Below are positions 18,377 through 28,784 of a stretch of 64,000 nt of DNA, one piece after another. Every line of letters begins with the position of its first letter. Position 1 is the first letter of the stretch. The stretch covers positions 1 to 64,000 of the forward strand of contig NZ_JAQVCN010000018.1 of the NCBI RefSeq assembly GCF_028689785.1. Reading direction: 5' to 3'. The notes beneath the pieces were generated by a model. The model searched no databases. It was not told the origin of the DNA and worked only from the letters and a program-made list of their open reading frames with translations. A program made the translations under genes and the position numbers. The DNA comes from Zoogloea sp. (GTDB lineage: Bacteria; Pseudomonadota; Gammaproteobacteria; Burkholderiales; Rhodocyclaceae).

Positions 18377-18799
18377 CTACAGCTGCAGGATGCCGGCGCT
18401 CTTGAGGCCGATGAAGAGTGCGGCACCGATGAGCAGGTTTTTGAAGCTCACGTAGCACAGCATGTCCATCACCGAGGCCCTGCGATACAAGTGGCCCCAC
18501 CAGGGGCCTTCCTTCACGTAGGGTTTGGCGTCCAGCCGTACCAGCACCTCGAATACGCTCCAACCGAACCACCAGCCAATGATGGCGCCGGCCGAGAGGT
18601 GGCCCAGGGCGGCCATCACCCAGGCGACGGTGGCCGCCAGGGCCAGGGCAAAGCCAGCGCCCTGGATGGCCTTGCGGGCGGGCTGGCCTTTGCCGGCCCA
18701 GGGCCACAGGTGGTCGCGGAGTTCGGCAAGAAGCCAGCCGAAGCCGCTGGCCTGGTCGTAGGGCGGGTGGCGCAGTTCGTTCTTGTCTGCGATGGTCAT
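18377..18799 (-). CDS. membrane protein co-transcribed with nosR
   Basis: The 140-residue protein has two or three membrane segments, about residues 47-65, 68-88 and 115-135. An amphipathic N-terminus contains two WP-rich turns. No recognised family. Its start overlaps the nosR stop by four bases (ATGA), so it is translated with NosR and may help its membrane assembly or electron transfer; this is inference from coupling. It converges with the HicA-like gene, with a GC-rich hairpin at 18354-18372 between the two stops. Confidence 0.75.
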   Translation of the reverse strand: MTIADKNELRHPPYDQASGFGWLLAELRDHLWPWAGKGQPARKAIQGAGFALALAATVAWVMAALGHLSAGAIIGWWFGWSVFEVLVRLDAKPYVKEGPWWGHLYRRASVMDMLCYVSFKNLLIGAALFIGLKSAGILQL

Positions 18800-20988
18800 G
18801 CGGCCGCTCCTTCTTTTTTCGTGTTCGCCGGTGCCGGGTGGATGGGGATGAAATAGCCCTTGCCATTGATGGGGGTGAGCGGCTGGCCGGCCTTGTCACG
18901 GCGCTTGCGCTCCTGGGCCAGGGGTGGGCAGGCGTGGTCATCGTAATAAAGCACCATGCAGTCCAGGCACAGCATGCATTCGCGCTGGTCGATGTTGCCC
19001 TTGGTGTCGATGGCCAGGGAGCCGCAGCCCTTGGCGCAGGCCTTGCAGCTGGTGCATTCGTCCTTCCGCTTGAGGCCGAACCAGCGGAAGGTGGTGGGCA
19101 TGGCCAGGGCGGCGCCCAGGGGGCACAGGTATTTGCAGAAGGGCCGCTCGGTGAAGATGGACAGGCCCAGCAGGCCGCCGGCAAACAGGGTGTAGGGCCA
19201 GCTGCGGTTGAAGAGGCCGACCAGGAAGGTGGTCTTGAAGGGTTCGACCTCGGCCAGCTGTTCGGCCAGCCCCATACTGAAGAAGGACACCGCCAGCAGG
19301 CCGAAGAACACCGCGTACTTCACCCACTTGAGCTTGTCGTGCAGCGCCTGGGGCAGGTGGAACTGGAAGCGCTTGAGGCCGACGGCCTGGCCGATCTTGT
19401 AGAGCAGCTCGGACAGGGAGCCGAAGGGGCACAGCCAGCCGCAGAACAGTCCACGGCCCCACACGAACACGGTGACGATGATGAAGATCCAGAAGATGAA
19501 GATCAGCGGATCGGACAGAAAGAGCTCCCACTTCCACTGGAACAGCAGGCTGTGGAACCAGGTGAGCACCTGGGTGATGGACGGCTGGGCCATGGCGTAG
19601 AAGCCGACGAAGCCGATGCTGAGCACCCAGCCGGTGTATTTGAAGGCGTTCACCGGCCACTTGTTCTTGCGATCGGCCCGGCGCACCAGCTTGTCGCGGC
19701 TGGCGTAGGCGGCGGCGATGACGAGGAGCAGGGCGGTGAAGGCGATGATCTCCACGACCTTGTCCTTCCACACTTTCAGCCAGGTGGGGTCGGGCTTGAC
19801 CACCACGGGCCGCCCGCCTTCCAGGTATTTGTCGGCCAGCCAGTATTCCCGGTCGAAGTTGGCGAAGGTCTTGGCGGCGGTTTCCTTGTCGATCTTGTTG
19901 CCCAGAAAGACCAGCTTCCACGGGTAGGCGGCGGAGAAGCTCTTGCCGCGGATGATGAAGATGGCGGACTCGTTGAAGGCCGGGGCGCCGGCGGCCGAAA
20001 TGCCCCACAGGTTCACGTAGTCCAGATCGCGGAAGGTGAAGCCGTCCTTGTCCTGGCGCACCTGGACCCGGTCGTAAAGGCCGCCGCGCACGAAGCCGGA
20101 GCCCTTGAAGGAGTCCATGCTGTTGTTGGCGACGATGAAGATGGCGTGCTCGCCTTCCTTGAGGCGGCCCATCAGGCTGTCGTAGCCGTCCTTGCCGAGG
20201 ATTGCGTGGCCGATGGTGGGTTGGTTGAGATAGCCAAACCACAGGTCCATGTAGGGGCGTCCATCGCTCTTCAGGCCCACCTCTTCGGGCTTCACGGTGA
20301 GCCGCTGGACGCTGCCGTCGGCCACCAGGTCGGCCCAAGAGGGTGTGGCGGTGGATACCGGGAAGCGGGCCTGGGGGCGGTTGACCGGTTTGAGGATGCC
20401 CACCTGCTTGGCCACCTCGCTGCCGCTGGTCATCATCACCTGGTTCTGGGCGATGACGGTGACGGTGGCGCCGGTGATGGCGTCGAGGCCGATGAGGTTT
20501 TCCTCGGGGCGTGACTTGCCGATCTCGATGTTGTCGCCCACGAACTTGCCCAGATACTGGTTGTTGAACTTGACCAGCGCCGACTCGGGGATGCCCAGCA
20601 GCAGGATGGGCTCGGAGTGCTTGAGGATCTTCACTCCGGTGAACTTGCCCGCCGTGTCCATGCCGATCAGGGTGACCACCGGCTTGCCGGAGTAGGCGGG
20701 GATGTCGGTGATGTCGGTGGATAGCATCACGTAGCCGAGGAGCTTCTTCTGCCCGGCTTCGTCCTTGTAGGCTTCCACGTACCAGGGTTGGCCCTTGCGC
20801 TCGGAGAAGGTGGTGGCGCCGGGAATGACGTCCTTGCACGGCGCGTAGTCGCACATGCGGGGGGCCGTGGCGAGCTCCGGGGGCAGCTTGACCTCGTAGG
20901 TGTCCGCTTGGGAGGCGGCAGGTTGCAGCAGGGTGGCGCATAGGGCCAGCCTGCCGGCAATCGCGCTCAGGAGGCGCAGGGCTTTCAT
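18796..20988 (-). CDS. nosR: NosR, membrane flavo-iron-sulfur protein for N2O reduction
   Basis: NosR feeds electrons to NosZ and supports nosZ expression. The 730-residue protein has a signal peptide and a periplasmic FMN-binding domain in which the covalent flavin site is probably T175 in ITGATVT. Several transmembrane helices lie between about 410 and 620 with polyferredoxin motifs CGWLCPFG and CKYLCPLG. Two C-terminal 4Fe-4S sites are CTSCKACAKGC and CMLCLDCMVLYY. Length is normal. An FNR-type promoter lies upstream of the start. Confidence 0.96.
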   Translation of the reverse strand: MKALRLLSAIAGRLALCATLLQPAASQADTYEVKLPPELATAPRMCDYAPCKDVIPGATTFSERKGQPWYVEAYKDEAGQKKLLGYVMLSTDITDIPAYSGKPVVTLIGMDTAGKFTGVKILKHSEPILLLGIPESALVKFNNQYLGKFVGDNIEIGKSRPEENLIGLDAITGATVTVIAQNQVMMTSGSEVAKQVGILKPVNRPQARFPVSTATPSWADLVADGSVQRLTVKPEEVGLKSDGRPYMDLWFGYLNQPTIGHAILGKDGYDSLMGRLKEGEHAIFIVANNSMDSFKGSGFVRGGLYDRVQVRQDKDGFTFRDLDYVNLWGISAAGAPAFNESAIFIIRGKSFSAAYPWKLVFLGNKIDKETAAKTFANFDREYWLADKYLEGGRPVVVKPDPTWLKVWKDKVVEIIAFTALLLVIAAAYASRDKLVRRADRKNKWPVNAFKYTGWVLSIGFVGFYAMAQPSITQVLTWFHSLLFQWKWELFLSDPLIFIFWIFIIVTVFVWGRGLFCGWLCPFGSLSELLYKIGQAVGLKRFQFHLPQALHDKLKWVKYAVFFGLLAVSFFSMGLAEQLAEVEPFKTTFLVGLFNRSWPYTLFAGGLLGLSIFTERPFCKYLCPLGAALAMPTTFRWFGLKRKDECTSCKACAKGCGSLAIDTKGNIDQRECMLCLDCMVLYYDDHACPPLAQERKRRDKAGQPLTPINGKGYFIPIHPAPANTKKEGAAA

Positions 20989-21025
20989 CGGAGGACTCCG
21001 CTGTTCAATCAGAATGTGCGCGGAT

Positions 21026-21065
21026 TCTGATGATTCGGCCGGGCGCTCACCTTAAGCTGAGTCAA
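21026..21065 (-). promoter_or_regulatory. possible FNR/DNR-type promoter of nosR
   Basis: On the minus strand TTGAC-TCAG-CTTAA (21052-21065) has one perfect half-site of the FNR consensus TTGAT-N4-ATCAA and a poor second one. A CAGAAT (21024-21029) has its centre exactly 32 bases downstream, the spacing of a class II FNR promoter. Transcription would begin near 21017, about 29 bases before the nosR ATG. Confidence 0.45.
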
Positions 21066-21100
21066 TTTGCCACAGCAGCCTGGGGCCCGCAGCGGAAACG

Positions 21101-21128
21101 AAAAAAGGGGAGACGCGAACGCCTCCCC
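21101..21128 (-). terminator. Rho-independent terminator after nosZ
   Basis: On the minus strand a 9-bp stem GGGGAGGCG/CGTCTCCCC with a TTCG tetraloop is followed by TTTTTT. It implies that nosZ is largely transcribed separately from nosR, consistent with a second promoter ahead of nosR. Confidence 0.88.
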
Positions 21129-21166
21129 CAAGTACTTCATTTATCGACCTTTTTGACGAGTGCCGA

Positions 21167-23119
21167 TTACCTCTCGACGATCATCCGGGTACGCATCTCG
21201 AGGTGCAGTGCATGGCAGAAGTGCGTGCAGTAGCACCAATACACCCCGGGTTTGTCGGCCTTGAAGGTGACCGACTTGGTCTCCTGGGGATTGACGATGA
21301 AGTTGATGTCGTACTTTGGAATCGCAAAACCATGGGTGAGGTCTTCCACCTTGTCCAGGTTGGTGAGGATGAGCGTGACTTCATCACCTTTCTTGACCTT
21401 GAACTCACGCAGGCTGTACGCCGGGGCCTGGGAGACCAGTTTGACCGTGACTTTGTTGCCGTTGCGGAATACGCCGGACTCCTTGGGGTCCTTGACGGCA
21501 TTGGGGAAGTCATCGACGTTGAATACCTGGCGGGTCTTGATCTTTTCGCGCTTGACGATCACGAAGTCGTGGGGTTCGGGGTAAACCGGGTGGTCAGCCA
21601 GCATCGTCATCTTCTCACCGCGGATGTCGATGAGTTGCTCGTTCTCCGGGTGCAGGGGGCCGACGGGCAAGAAGCGATCCTTGGAGAACTTGCAACCCAC
21701 GGCGAGGAACTGGCCACCGGCTTCCTTGGTCTCGCCCATGTCGGCGCTGATGTGTCCCGGCTGGTACTGCACATCGATGCGGTCAACCACGTATTTGATG
21801 TTCTTGTCGCCCGCGTGGAACTTGATGGCGGCATCCACGTTCCATTTGACGATCTGGCTGTCGAGGAAGAGGGTGGTGAATGCGTTGCCGCGGCCGTCGA
21901 AGGTGGTATGGAGAGGGCCAAGGCCGAGCTCGATCTCGGCAACGATGCTCTTGTTGATGTCGTCGAGCGTTCCGTCCAGAAACGCTTCCACCTTGGCCAG
22001 TTCGATGACCGTGCCGGTGGGCGAGAGCTTGCCGGAGCAGATGAAATACTTGCCGTCCGGGCTGGCATTGACGCCGTGGGGGTTTTTCGGGACCGGGACA
22101 TAGCAGGTGAGCGCAGTCTTCGGGTCCTTGTTGGCGCCCCGAGTGCCATCGACCACCGGCACCTTGCTGTCGCCTATGGTGGTGAAGCGGCCGTCCTTGA
22201 TGGCTTTTTCGATGCGCGCTACATCGAAGAACACGCAGGCGTCCTTCTCGGCGGACATCATGTCCTCGTAGTGGGCGCCGCCCTCGACGTTGTATTGGTT
22301 GGCGGCGGCCAGGCGGCCGTTGTACGAGGTTGCGACCAGGTCCATGTTGCCATCGACGCGGCATTGCCAGCGCACCTCCATGGTTTCCGCGTCGACGCAG
22401 GTGAACAAGGTGCCGTACTTGGAGGTATCGTCCATGTCCCGCCCGTCGTTGGGGTGTGGGATGTGGAACTCGTTGCCACAGAACACCCGGGTGGTGCGGT
22501 TTACAGACTGATCCACCGGATCGCGCTTGTCCGGGAAGATGCCGTGGAAACCCTGGATGTTGGGGATCTCGGTAATTCTGTCGCACTCGAAAATGTCGCC
22601 ACGGATGCGGGCGACCCGGCCGTGGATCTTGTCGTTAACCCAGAAATACCGGCCGTCATAGGTGCCATCGGTATAGGAACCATGGACGTGATGGGTGTCG
22701 CCGGTCTTGTATCTCAGGTTGCCGTCGGCTCGGGTTCCGATGATGGCCTTCGATTCATTGGTGATGCCCCAGCCGCTCATGCAGTCGATGTTGAAGGTCG
22801 GTACCCGCTTGATCTCGCGGCCGGACGGAAGGCCGAGGATGCGCACTTCGCCGGAGTGGCCGCCTGACCAGACGCCGTAGTAGGTGTCCAGCTGGCCTGG
22901 TGCCGGGTGAAGGTTGAGTTCGCCGGCAGCCCCAGCGTGGGCGGCAGGTGCTGCCGCGGCGCCCGGCTGGGGGGCAACCGGAGCAGACTCCTGCTTGCAC
23001 GCCGACAGTCCCACAGAGAGGCCGGCGCCGGTGAGGCCGGCGAGGGCGGCGGTATTCAGGAACTTGCGGCGTCCCGGAACCATGTCTTGGTCGTCGTGCT
23101 TGATGTCTTGTGTGCTCAT
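21167..23119 (-). CDS. nosZ: nitrous oxide reductase (clade I, Tat-exported)
   Basis: NosZ reduces N2O to N2 in the periplasm. The 650-residue protein has a Tat signal (GRRKFL at 16-21), a seven-bladed propeller carrying the CuZ histidines (for example DTHHVHGSY) and a C-terminal cupredoxin domain. The CuA motif is C631-x3-C635 with H639 and M642 (CTHFCHALHLEM). The Tat signal marks clade I. Residues 38-41 (LSAC) after the Tat hydrophobic core form a lipobox, followed by an Ala/Pro linker, so the protein may be lipid-anchored; most NosZ are soluble. An FNR-type promoter lies 126 bases upstream. Confidence 0.97.
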   Translation of the reverse strand: MSTQDIKHDDQDMVPGRRKFLNTAALAGLTGAGLSVGLSACKQESAPVAPQPGAAAAPAAHAGAAGELNLHPAPGQLDTYYGVWSGGHSGEVRILGLPSGREIKRVPTFNIDCMSGWGITNESKAIIGTRADGNLRYKTGDTHHVHGSYTDGTYDGRYFWVNDKIHGRVARIRGDIFECDRITEIPNIQGFHGIFPDKRDPVDQSVNRTTRVFCGNEFHIPHPNDGRDMDDTSKYGTLFTCVDAETMEVRWQCRVDGNMDLVATSYNGRLAAANQYNVEGGAHYEDMMSAEKDACVFFDVARIEKAIKDGRFTTIGDSKVPVVDGTRGANKDPKTALTCYVPVPKNPHGVNASPDGKYFICSGKLSPTGTVIELAKVEAFLDGTLDDINKSIVAEIELGLGPLHTTFDGRGNAFTTLFLDSQIVKWNVDAAIKFHAGDKNIKYVVDRIDVQYQPGHISADMGETKEAGGQFLAVGCKFSKDRFLPVGPLHPENEQLIDIRGEKMTMLADHPVYPEPHDFVIVKREKIKTRQVFNVDDFPNAVKDPKESGVFRNGNKVTVKLVSQAPAYSLREFKVKKGDEVTLILTNLDKVEDLTHGFAIPKYDINFIVNPQETKSVTFKADKPGVYWCYCTHFCHALHLEMRTRMIVER

Positions 23120-23251
23120 TGCGGGTCTCCGTGTGCCCCTAAGCCGAGGGCGAATAGGCCGCGCCGCGGGGCGGGCGTTGCTGGATGGACGGCGCAGGAG
23201 AGGTGGAGCCGGGGTGCGGTGTTTTGCCCCTGCGACAATCCGTCGCAGCGC

Positions 23252-23293
23252 ACTCTAGGTGTGGGAGACCCGAAAGAAATTGACGCTGGGCAA
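23252..23293 (-). promoter_or_regulatory. FNR/DNR-type promoter of nosZ
   Basis: The sequence TTGACGCTGGGCAA (23280-23293) is an FNR/DNR-like palindrome, TTGAC-N4-GGCAA. On the minus strand TAGAGT (23252-23257) has its centre exactly 32 bases downstream, as in class II FNR promoters. Transcription would begin near 23245. An inverted repeat CCGGAAA-N9-TTTCCGG at 23310-23332 lies just upstream and may be a second regulator site or the terminator of the Smr gene. Confidence 0.6.
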
Positions 23294-23415
23294 GAATCGC
23301 GAATGACCACCGGAAATCAGCGAATTTTCCGGATCTCTATTAGAAAATGCTGAAATATAAGGATAATTTTGCCGCAGAAAGGTGCTTCGCCATGCCTGTA
23401 GCAGGGAAGGAGCCG

Positions 23416-24414
23416 TCAGCTACGGCTGGTGCTGCCGGCCTGCAGCAGGACCAGCAATGCACCGTCGCCACCGTCGTGGGGCCTGGCCTGGCAGAAGGCG
23501 AGGATGTCTTCCCGCTGGGCCAGCCAGCCCCGGGACAGGTGTTTGAGCACGGGCATGCGGCCTGGTGAGCCGTGCCCTTTGCCATGGATGACACGCAGGC
23601 AGCGCCGTCCCTGCTGCAGAGCCAGGGCGATGAATTGGGCCAGGCTGGCGCGGGCCTCGTCGCGGGTCAGCCCGTGTAAATCCAGCTCACCCTGGACGAC
23701 CCAGCGGCCCCGGCGCAGGTCGGTGAGCACCCGGCGGGGCAGGCCGGTGCGCAGATAGGCAGCCTCGTCGCCGGTATCGAGGCGGTCTTCGAAGCTCAGC
23801 GGGGCTTCGATGGCCTCACGCAGTACTTCACGCTCGTCCTCCTCGCGTTGGCGTGGCCGCGGGGCGGGCGCCGGGCGCTCAACGTCGGCCAGGTTACGGT
23901 CCTTCAACGGGGCAACGGCCCCGGCCACCTGGCGGAAAAGTTCGGCAGGGTCGTGGGTGAGCTGCTCGTCGAGCAGGCTGGGTGGCGGCACCCAGCTGTC
24001 AACGGCGCGGACCTGAGGGTTGGCCCGCTGGCGTTGCAGGCTCAGGTCTACCCGGTTGAAGTCCTTGATCGGGGCGACTTCACCGAGGCTGGCGCGGAAC
24101 ACGGCTATCGGGTCGCTCTCGTCGACTCGGGGGGGGCGCTGGGAGGCCTCGGGTTCGGGTTCTGCAAGCCGGGGGCGCGGCACGGGAGCCGGCTTGGGTC
24201 GGGCCAGATCAGCCTGACCACCCCCTCGCACCGGTTGGACGGCTCCCACCTGCTGACGGAAGAGGCTGGCGTCGTCCGCTTCTGCGGGCGGGCGGGCTGC
24301 TTCCGGCACGCGGCGCGGCTTGCCGGCAAGGGCCTTGACGACGGCCTTGCTGGGCACCTGTTTTCTGATGGCCTTGAGAGCGTCGAGTCCGGGGTTGTGC
24401 TTGTCCTTGCCCAT
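23416..24414 (-). CDS. Smr domain protein with triplicated linker motif
   Basis: Smr domains bind or nick nucleic acids. The C-terminal Smr domain has DLHG at 245-248 and HGKGHGS near 277-283. The 332-residue protein is unusual N-terminally: a motif of about 30-35 residues occurs three times, near 47-82, 101-130 and 155-188. Its pattern is D-x3-[LV]FR, then G-[AE]-V-x-P-[ILV], then basic Pro-rich spacers such as PAPRPR. The start at 24414 is chosen because the homologous KDKHNPGLDALK follows it. It lies between trxB and nosZ on the same strand. Confidence 0.85.
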   Translation of the reverse strand: MGKDKHNPGLDALKAIRKQVPSKAVVKALAGKPRRVPEAARPPAEADDASLFRQQVGAVQPVRGGGQADLARPKPAPVPRPRLAEPEPEASQRPPRVDESDPIAVFRASLGEVAPIKDFNRVDLSLQRQRANPQVRAVDSWVPPPSLLDEQLTHDPAELFRQVAGAVAPLKDRNLADVERPAPAPRPRQREEDEREVLREAIEAPLSFEDRLDTGDEAAYLRTGLPRRVLTDLRRGRWVVQGELDLHGLTRDEARASLAQFIALALQQGRRCLRVIHGKGHGSPGRMPVLKHLSRGWLAQREDILAFCQARPHDGGDGALLVLLQAGSTSRS

Positions 24415-24429
24415 GGCTTGCGAAAAGGG

Positions 24430-24468
24430 GGTCCGGAAAATGGAAACGGACCGGGAGGCCCGGTCCGT
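24430..24468 (-). terminator. likely terminator of trxB
   Basis: A perfect 10-bp stem ACGGACCGGG/CCCGGTCCGT with a three-base loop (24446-24468) is followed on the minus strand by TTTCCATTTT. The U-tract is interrupted, so some read-through into the Smr gene is likely. Confidence 0.6.
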
Positions 24469-24485
24469 CATGTGGGGTGATGGCT

Positions 24486-25598
<1,113 letters not shown>

Positions 25599-25679
25599 TT
25601 ATACTTTGCCGTTGTCTGCGCATGACGGCCAGCTTGTGCCGCTTGCCAATTAATCTGCATCCTGCTTAGGAGAGGCCTT

Positions 25680-26351
25680 ATGACCGTTACCAGCTCCGTG
25701 TCCACGATTGCCCTGCGGACCTTCCCGATCTTCCAGGGCCTGGGCGATGACCGGCTGGCGGCTGTTGCGCGCTGTGCAATGATGCGCCGCGTACCCCGAG
25801 GCTCTGCGGTAGTCCATGAGGGCGACCGCACTGATTTCGTCTATTTCGTGCTTACCGGTAATCTGAAGGTCATGGTCAGTGACGAGGATGGACGCGAAGT
25901 CATCCTGACCATTCTTGGCCAGGGCGAGATGTTTGGTGAAATGGGCGTCCTCGATGACAGCCCCCGTTCCGCATCGGTGGTCGCCGTGTCCCCGTCCGAC
26001 CTGGTGACCATCGCCAAGACCGACTTCAAGCGCCTCATGCAGGAGAACTTCGAGCTTTCCTGGCACGTCATGTGCAACCTCACCCGCCGCCTCCGCGACG
26101 CCGACCGCAAGATCGAAAGCCTGGCGTTGATGGACGTTTACGGCCGGGTGGCTCGCCTGTTGCTCGAGATGTCCGAAGAGGTGGACGGTCTGAAGGTGGT
26201 GAAGAAGAAGATCTCCAAGCAGGATATCGCCAAGATGATCGGCGCCTCCCGCGAGATGGTCAGCCGGGTGATGAAGGATCTGGGTCTGCGGGGCCTGATC
26301 GAGGAAACCGATGGCGGCGTGATCCTGCGCGAGAAAATCTACGATTTGTGA
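25680..26351 (+). CDS. Crp/Fnr family transcriptional regulator (CRP-like)
   Basis: The 223-residue protein has an N-terminal cyclic-nucleotide-binding-type beta-barrel (GQGEMFGEMGVLDDSPRSASVVA, about residues 80-102) and a C-terminal winged helix (KKISKQDIAKMIGASREMVSRVMKDL, about 170-195). There is no N-terminal cysteine cluster, so it is CRP-like rather than an oxygen-sensing FNR. The PRSASVV stretch resembles the cAMP pocket of CRP. AGGAG lies seven to eleven bases upstream of the start. It is divergent from trxB, and its targets are unknown. Confidence 0.93.
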   Translation: MTVTSSVSTIALRTFPIFQGLGDDRLAAVARCAMMRRVPRGSAVVHEGDRTDFVYFVLTGNLKVMVSDEDGREVILTILGQGEMFGEMGVLDDSPRSASVVAVSPSDLVTIAKTDFKRLMQENFELSWHVMCNLTRRLRDADRKIESLALMDVYGRVARLLLEMSEEVDGLKVVKKKISKQDIAKMIGASREMVSRVMKDLGLRGLIEETDGGVILREKIYDL

Positions 26352-26425
26352 GTGGTCCGGAAATCCTTCCTTACCCATTTGGAGCCAGGGGAGGAAGAGC
26401 CGACCAGAGACCCTGGTTTATAATC

Positions 26426-26457
26426 AAAGCGCGGCCTCTTGCCGCGCTTTTGCGTTT
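26426..26457 (+). terminator. terminator after Crp-family gene
   Basis: A 10-bp stem AAAGCGCGGC/GCCGCGCTTT with a five-base loop is followed by TGCGTTT. A perfect TATAAT at 26419-26424 immediately precedes it; it could be the -10 of the ftsK promoter, but no matching -35 is visible. Confidence 0.65.
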
Positions 26458-26489
26458 CAGGCTCCATCCGTATTTGGCAACACCCATCC

Positions 26490-28784
26490 ATGCTCAATCG
26501 TCCTTCCACCAGACCGCTCCCCCTCCCTGAAAAAATTGCCAGCCTGCTGCAGGAGGCGCGCTGGATGCTGCTGGGCGTGCTGGCTCTGTATGTTGCGATG
26601 GTCCTGTTCGGCTATTCCAAGGCTGATCCGGGCTGGTCTCACGCTGTGCAGGTAGAGCACGTGAGCAACCCGGGGGGGCGCTTCGGGGCATGGTTGTCGG
26701 ATTTGCTCTTGTATCTCTTCGGCTTGTCGGCCTGGTGGTGGGTGGTCTTTCTCGGCCTTGGCCTGGCCATCGGTTTTCGCCGTCTGCAGCTCGTCTTTGG
26801 TGCCGACCGGCGCTCCTTTCTAGTGGTTGTCATCGGTTTCCTGGTCGTGCTGCTGGCCAGCAGTGGCCTGGAGGCCATGCGTTTCTATTCCCTCAAGGCC
26901 AGCTTGCCGATGGAGCCGGGGGGGGTGATTGGTATTGAGCTGGGCAACCTGGTGCTGCAATACCTGGGTTTCACGGGTGGAACCCTGCTGCTGCTTGCCC
27001 TGATTGCCGGCGGCCTCAGCCTCTTCTCTGGTGTCAGCTGGCTCGAAGCTTCCGAAGCCCTGGGCGCCGGCCTGGAGAGGGTCTGGTTGTTTGCCACGCA
27101 GGGGGTCCAGACCTGGGAGGACCGCCGTGTCGGCCGCGAGGTGGCCCAGAAACGCGAAGCCGTGGTTGAGACCAAGCGCAAGAAGGAGGGCGTTGCTCCC
27201 CCGCCGCCGGTGCGCATCGAGCCGGCCATTGTGGAGGTCGAGAAGTCCCAGCGGGTCGAGAAGGAACGCCAGACGCCCCTCTTTACCGAGCTTCCCGGCG
27301 GCGCACTGCCGCCCCTGGCCCTGCTTGACGAGCCTGCCCACGATGTGGAGCCGCCGTCTGCCGAAGTGCTGGAGTTCACCTCCCGCCTGATCGAACGCAA
27401 GCTGGCTGACTTCGGCGTTGAGGTGAAGGTGCTGGCGGCCTATCCGGGGCCGGTCATCACCCGCTTCGAGATCGAGCCAGCGGTAGGTGTGAAGGGGAGT
27501 CAGGTGATGAACCTGGTCAAGGATCTGGCCCGGGCCCTGTCGGTGGTGAGCATCCGTGTGGTGGAAACGGTGCCCGGCAAGACCTGCATGGCCCTTGAAC
27601 TGCCCAACCCCAAGCGCCAGACGGTGCGCCTGTCCGAGATCCTCGGTTCCAAGGCCTACCACGACATGCATTCGCCTCTCACCGTGGCCCTGGGCAAGGA
27701 CATCGGCGGCCAGCCGGTGGTGGCCGACATCGCGAAGACGCCCCACCTTCTGGTGGCCGGTACTACCGGTTCGGGCAAATCGGTGGGTATCAACGCGATG
27801 ATCCTGTCGCTGCTTTACAAGTCAGAACCCGAGGATGTGCGCCTGATCCTTGTCGACCCGAAGATGCTGGAACTGTCCATCTACGAGGGCATTCCGCACC
27901 TGCTGGCGCCGGTGGTGACCGACATGAAGCATGCGGCCAACGCGCTCAACTGGTGTGTGGCCGAGATGGAGAAGCGCTACAAGTTGATGTCGGCCCTGGG
28001 CGTGCGCAACCTTGCTGGCTACAACAAGGCGGTGGCGGAGGCGGCAAAGGTCGGTTCGCCCCTCAAGAATCCGTTCTCCATCACCCCTGATAATCCCGAG
28101 CCCCTCGACAAGCTGCCCTACATCGTGGTCATCATCGACGAGCTTGCCGACCTGATGATGGTGGTCGGCAAGAAAATCGAGGAGCTCATTGCCCGTCTGG
28201 CCCAGAAAGCCCGGGCAGCCGGCATTCACCTGGTTTTGGCTACCCAGCGTCCCAGCGTCGACGTGATCACCGGCCTGATCAAGGCCAACATCCCGACCCG
28301 CATGGCCTTCCAGGTATCCAGCAAGATCGACTCCCGCACCATTCTCGACCAGATGGGGGCTGAGGCCCTGCTGGGCATGGGCGACATGCTCTACCTGGCT
28401 CCCGGTACCGGATTGCCCATTCGCGTCCATGGCGCCTTTGTGGCCGACAATGAAGTGCATCGGGTGGTCGAACATCTCAAGGCGCTGGGCGAACCCGACT
28501 ACATCGACGGCATCCTCTCGCCTTCGGATGAAGAGGGGGGGGACCTGCTGGGTGGCGGAGAAGGCGGTGGTGAGGGCAGCGAGGCCGATCCCCTTTACGA
28601 TCAGGCCGTGGAGATCGTCCTCAAAACTCGCCGGCCGTCCATTTCGCTGGTACAGCGCCACCTGCGCATCGGCTACAACCGGGCGGCCCGGCTGATCGAA
28701 CAGATGGAACGCTCGGGCCTGATTTCGGCCATGGGCAGCAATGGCAACCGGGAGGTGGTGACGCCGCCCCGTGAAGGAGAGTGA
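26490..28784 (+). CDS. ftsK: DNA translocase FtsK
   Basis: FtsK pumps chromosomal DNA at the division septum and activates XerCD at dif. The 764-residue protein has four or five N-terminal transmembrane segments (about residues 25-180), a short charged linker (about 210-290), the motor domain with Walker A GTTGSGKS at 424-431 and Walker [13 protein letters not shown], and a C-terminal gamma winged-helix domain (about 700-760) for KOPS recognition. It is a short-linker FtsK. The stop overlaps the start of lolA. Confidence 0.96.
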   Translation: MLNRPSTRPLPLPEKIASLLQEARWMLLGVLALYVAMVLFGYSKADPGWSHAVQVEHVSNPGGRFGAWLSDLLLYLFGLSAWWWVVFLGLGLAIGFRRLQLVFGADRRSFLVVVIGFLVVLLASSGLEAMRFYSLKASLPMEPGGVIGIELGNLVLQYLGFTGGTLLLLALIAGGLSLFSGVSWLEASEALGAGLERVWLFATQGVQTWEDRRVGREVAQKREAVVETKRKKEGVAPPPPVRIEPAIVEVEKSQRVEKERQTPLFTELPGGALPPLALLDEPAHDVEPPSAEVLEFTSRLIERKLADFGVEVKVLAAYPGPVITRFEIEPAVGVKGSQVMNLVKDLARALSVVSIRVVETVPGKTCMALELPNPKRQTVRLSEILGSKAYHDMHSPLTVALGKDIGGQPVVADIAKTPHLLVAGTTGSGKSVGINAMILSLLYKSEPEDVRLILVDPKMLELSIYEGIPHLLAPVVTDMKHAANALNWCVAEMEKRYKLMSALGVRNLAGYNKAVAEAAKVGSPLKNPFSITPDNPEPLDKLPYIVVIIDELADLMMVVGKKIEELIARLAQKARAAGIHLVLATQRPSVDVITGLIKANIPTRMAFQVSSKIDSRTILDQMGAEALLGMGDMLYLAPGTGLPIRVHGAFVADNEVHRVVEHLKALGEPDYIDGILSPSDEEGGDLLGGGEGGGEGSEADPLYDQAVEIVLKTRRPSISLVQRHLRIGYNRAARLIEQMERSGLISAMGSNGNREVVTPPREGE

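Noticed and set aside
26419-26424. TATAAT as a certain ftsK promoter
   Set aside because: No -35 element is visible and it abuts the terminator of the preceding gene, so it is mentioned only as a possibility.
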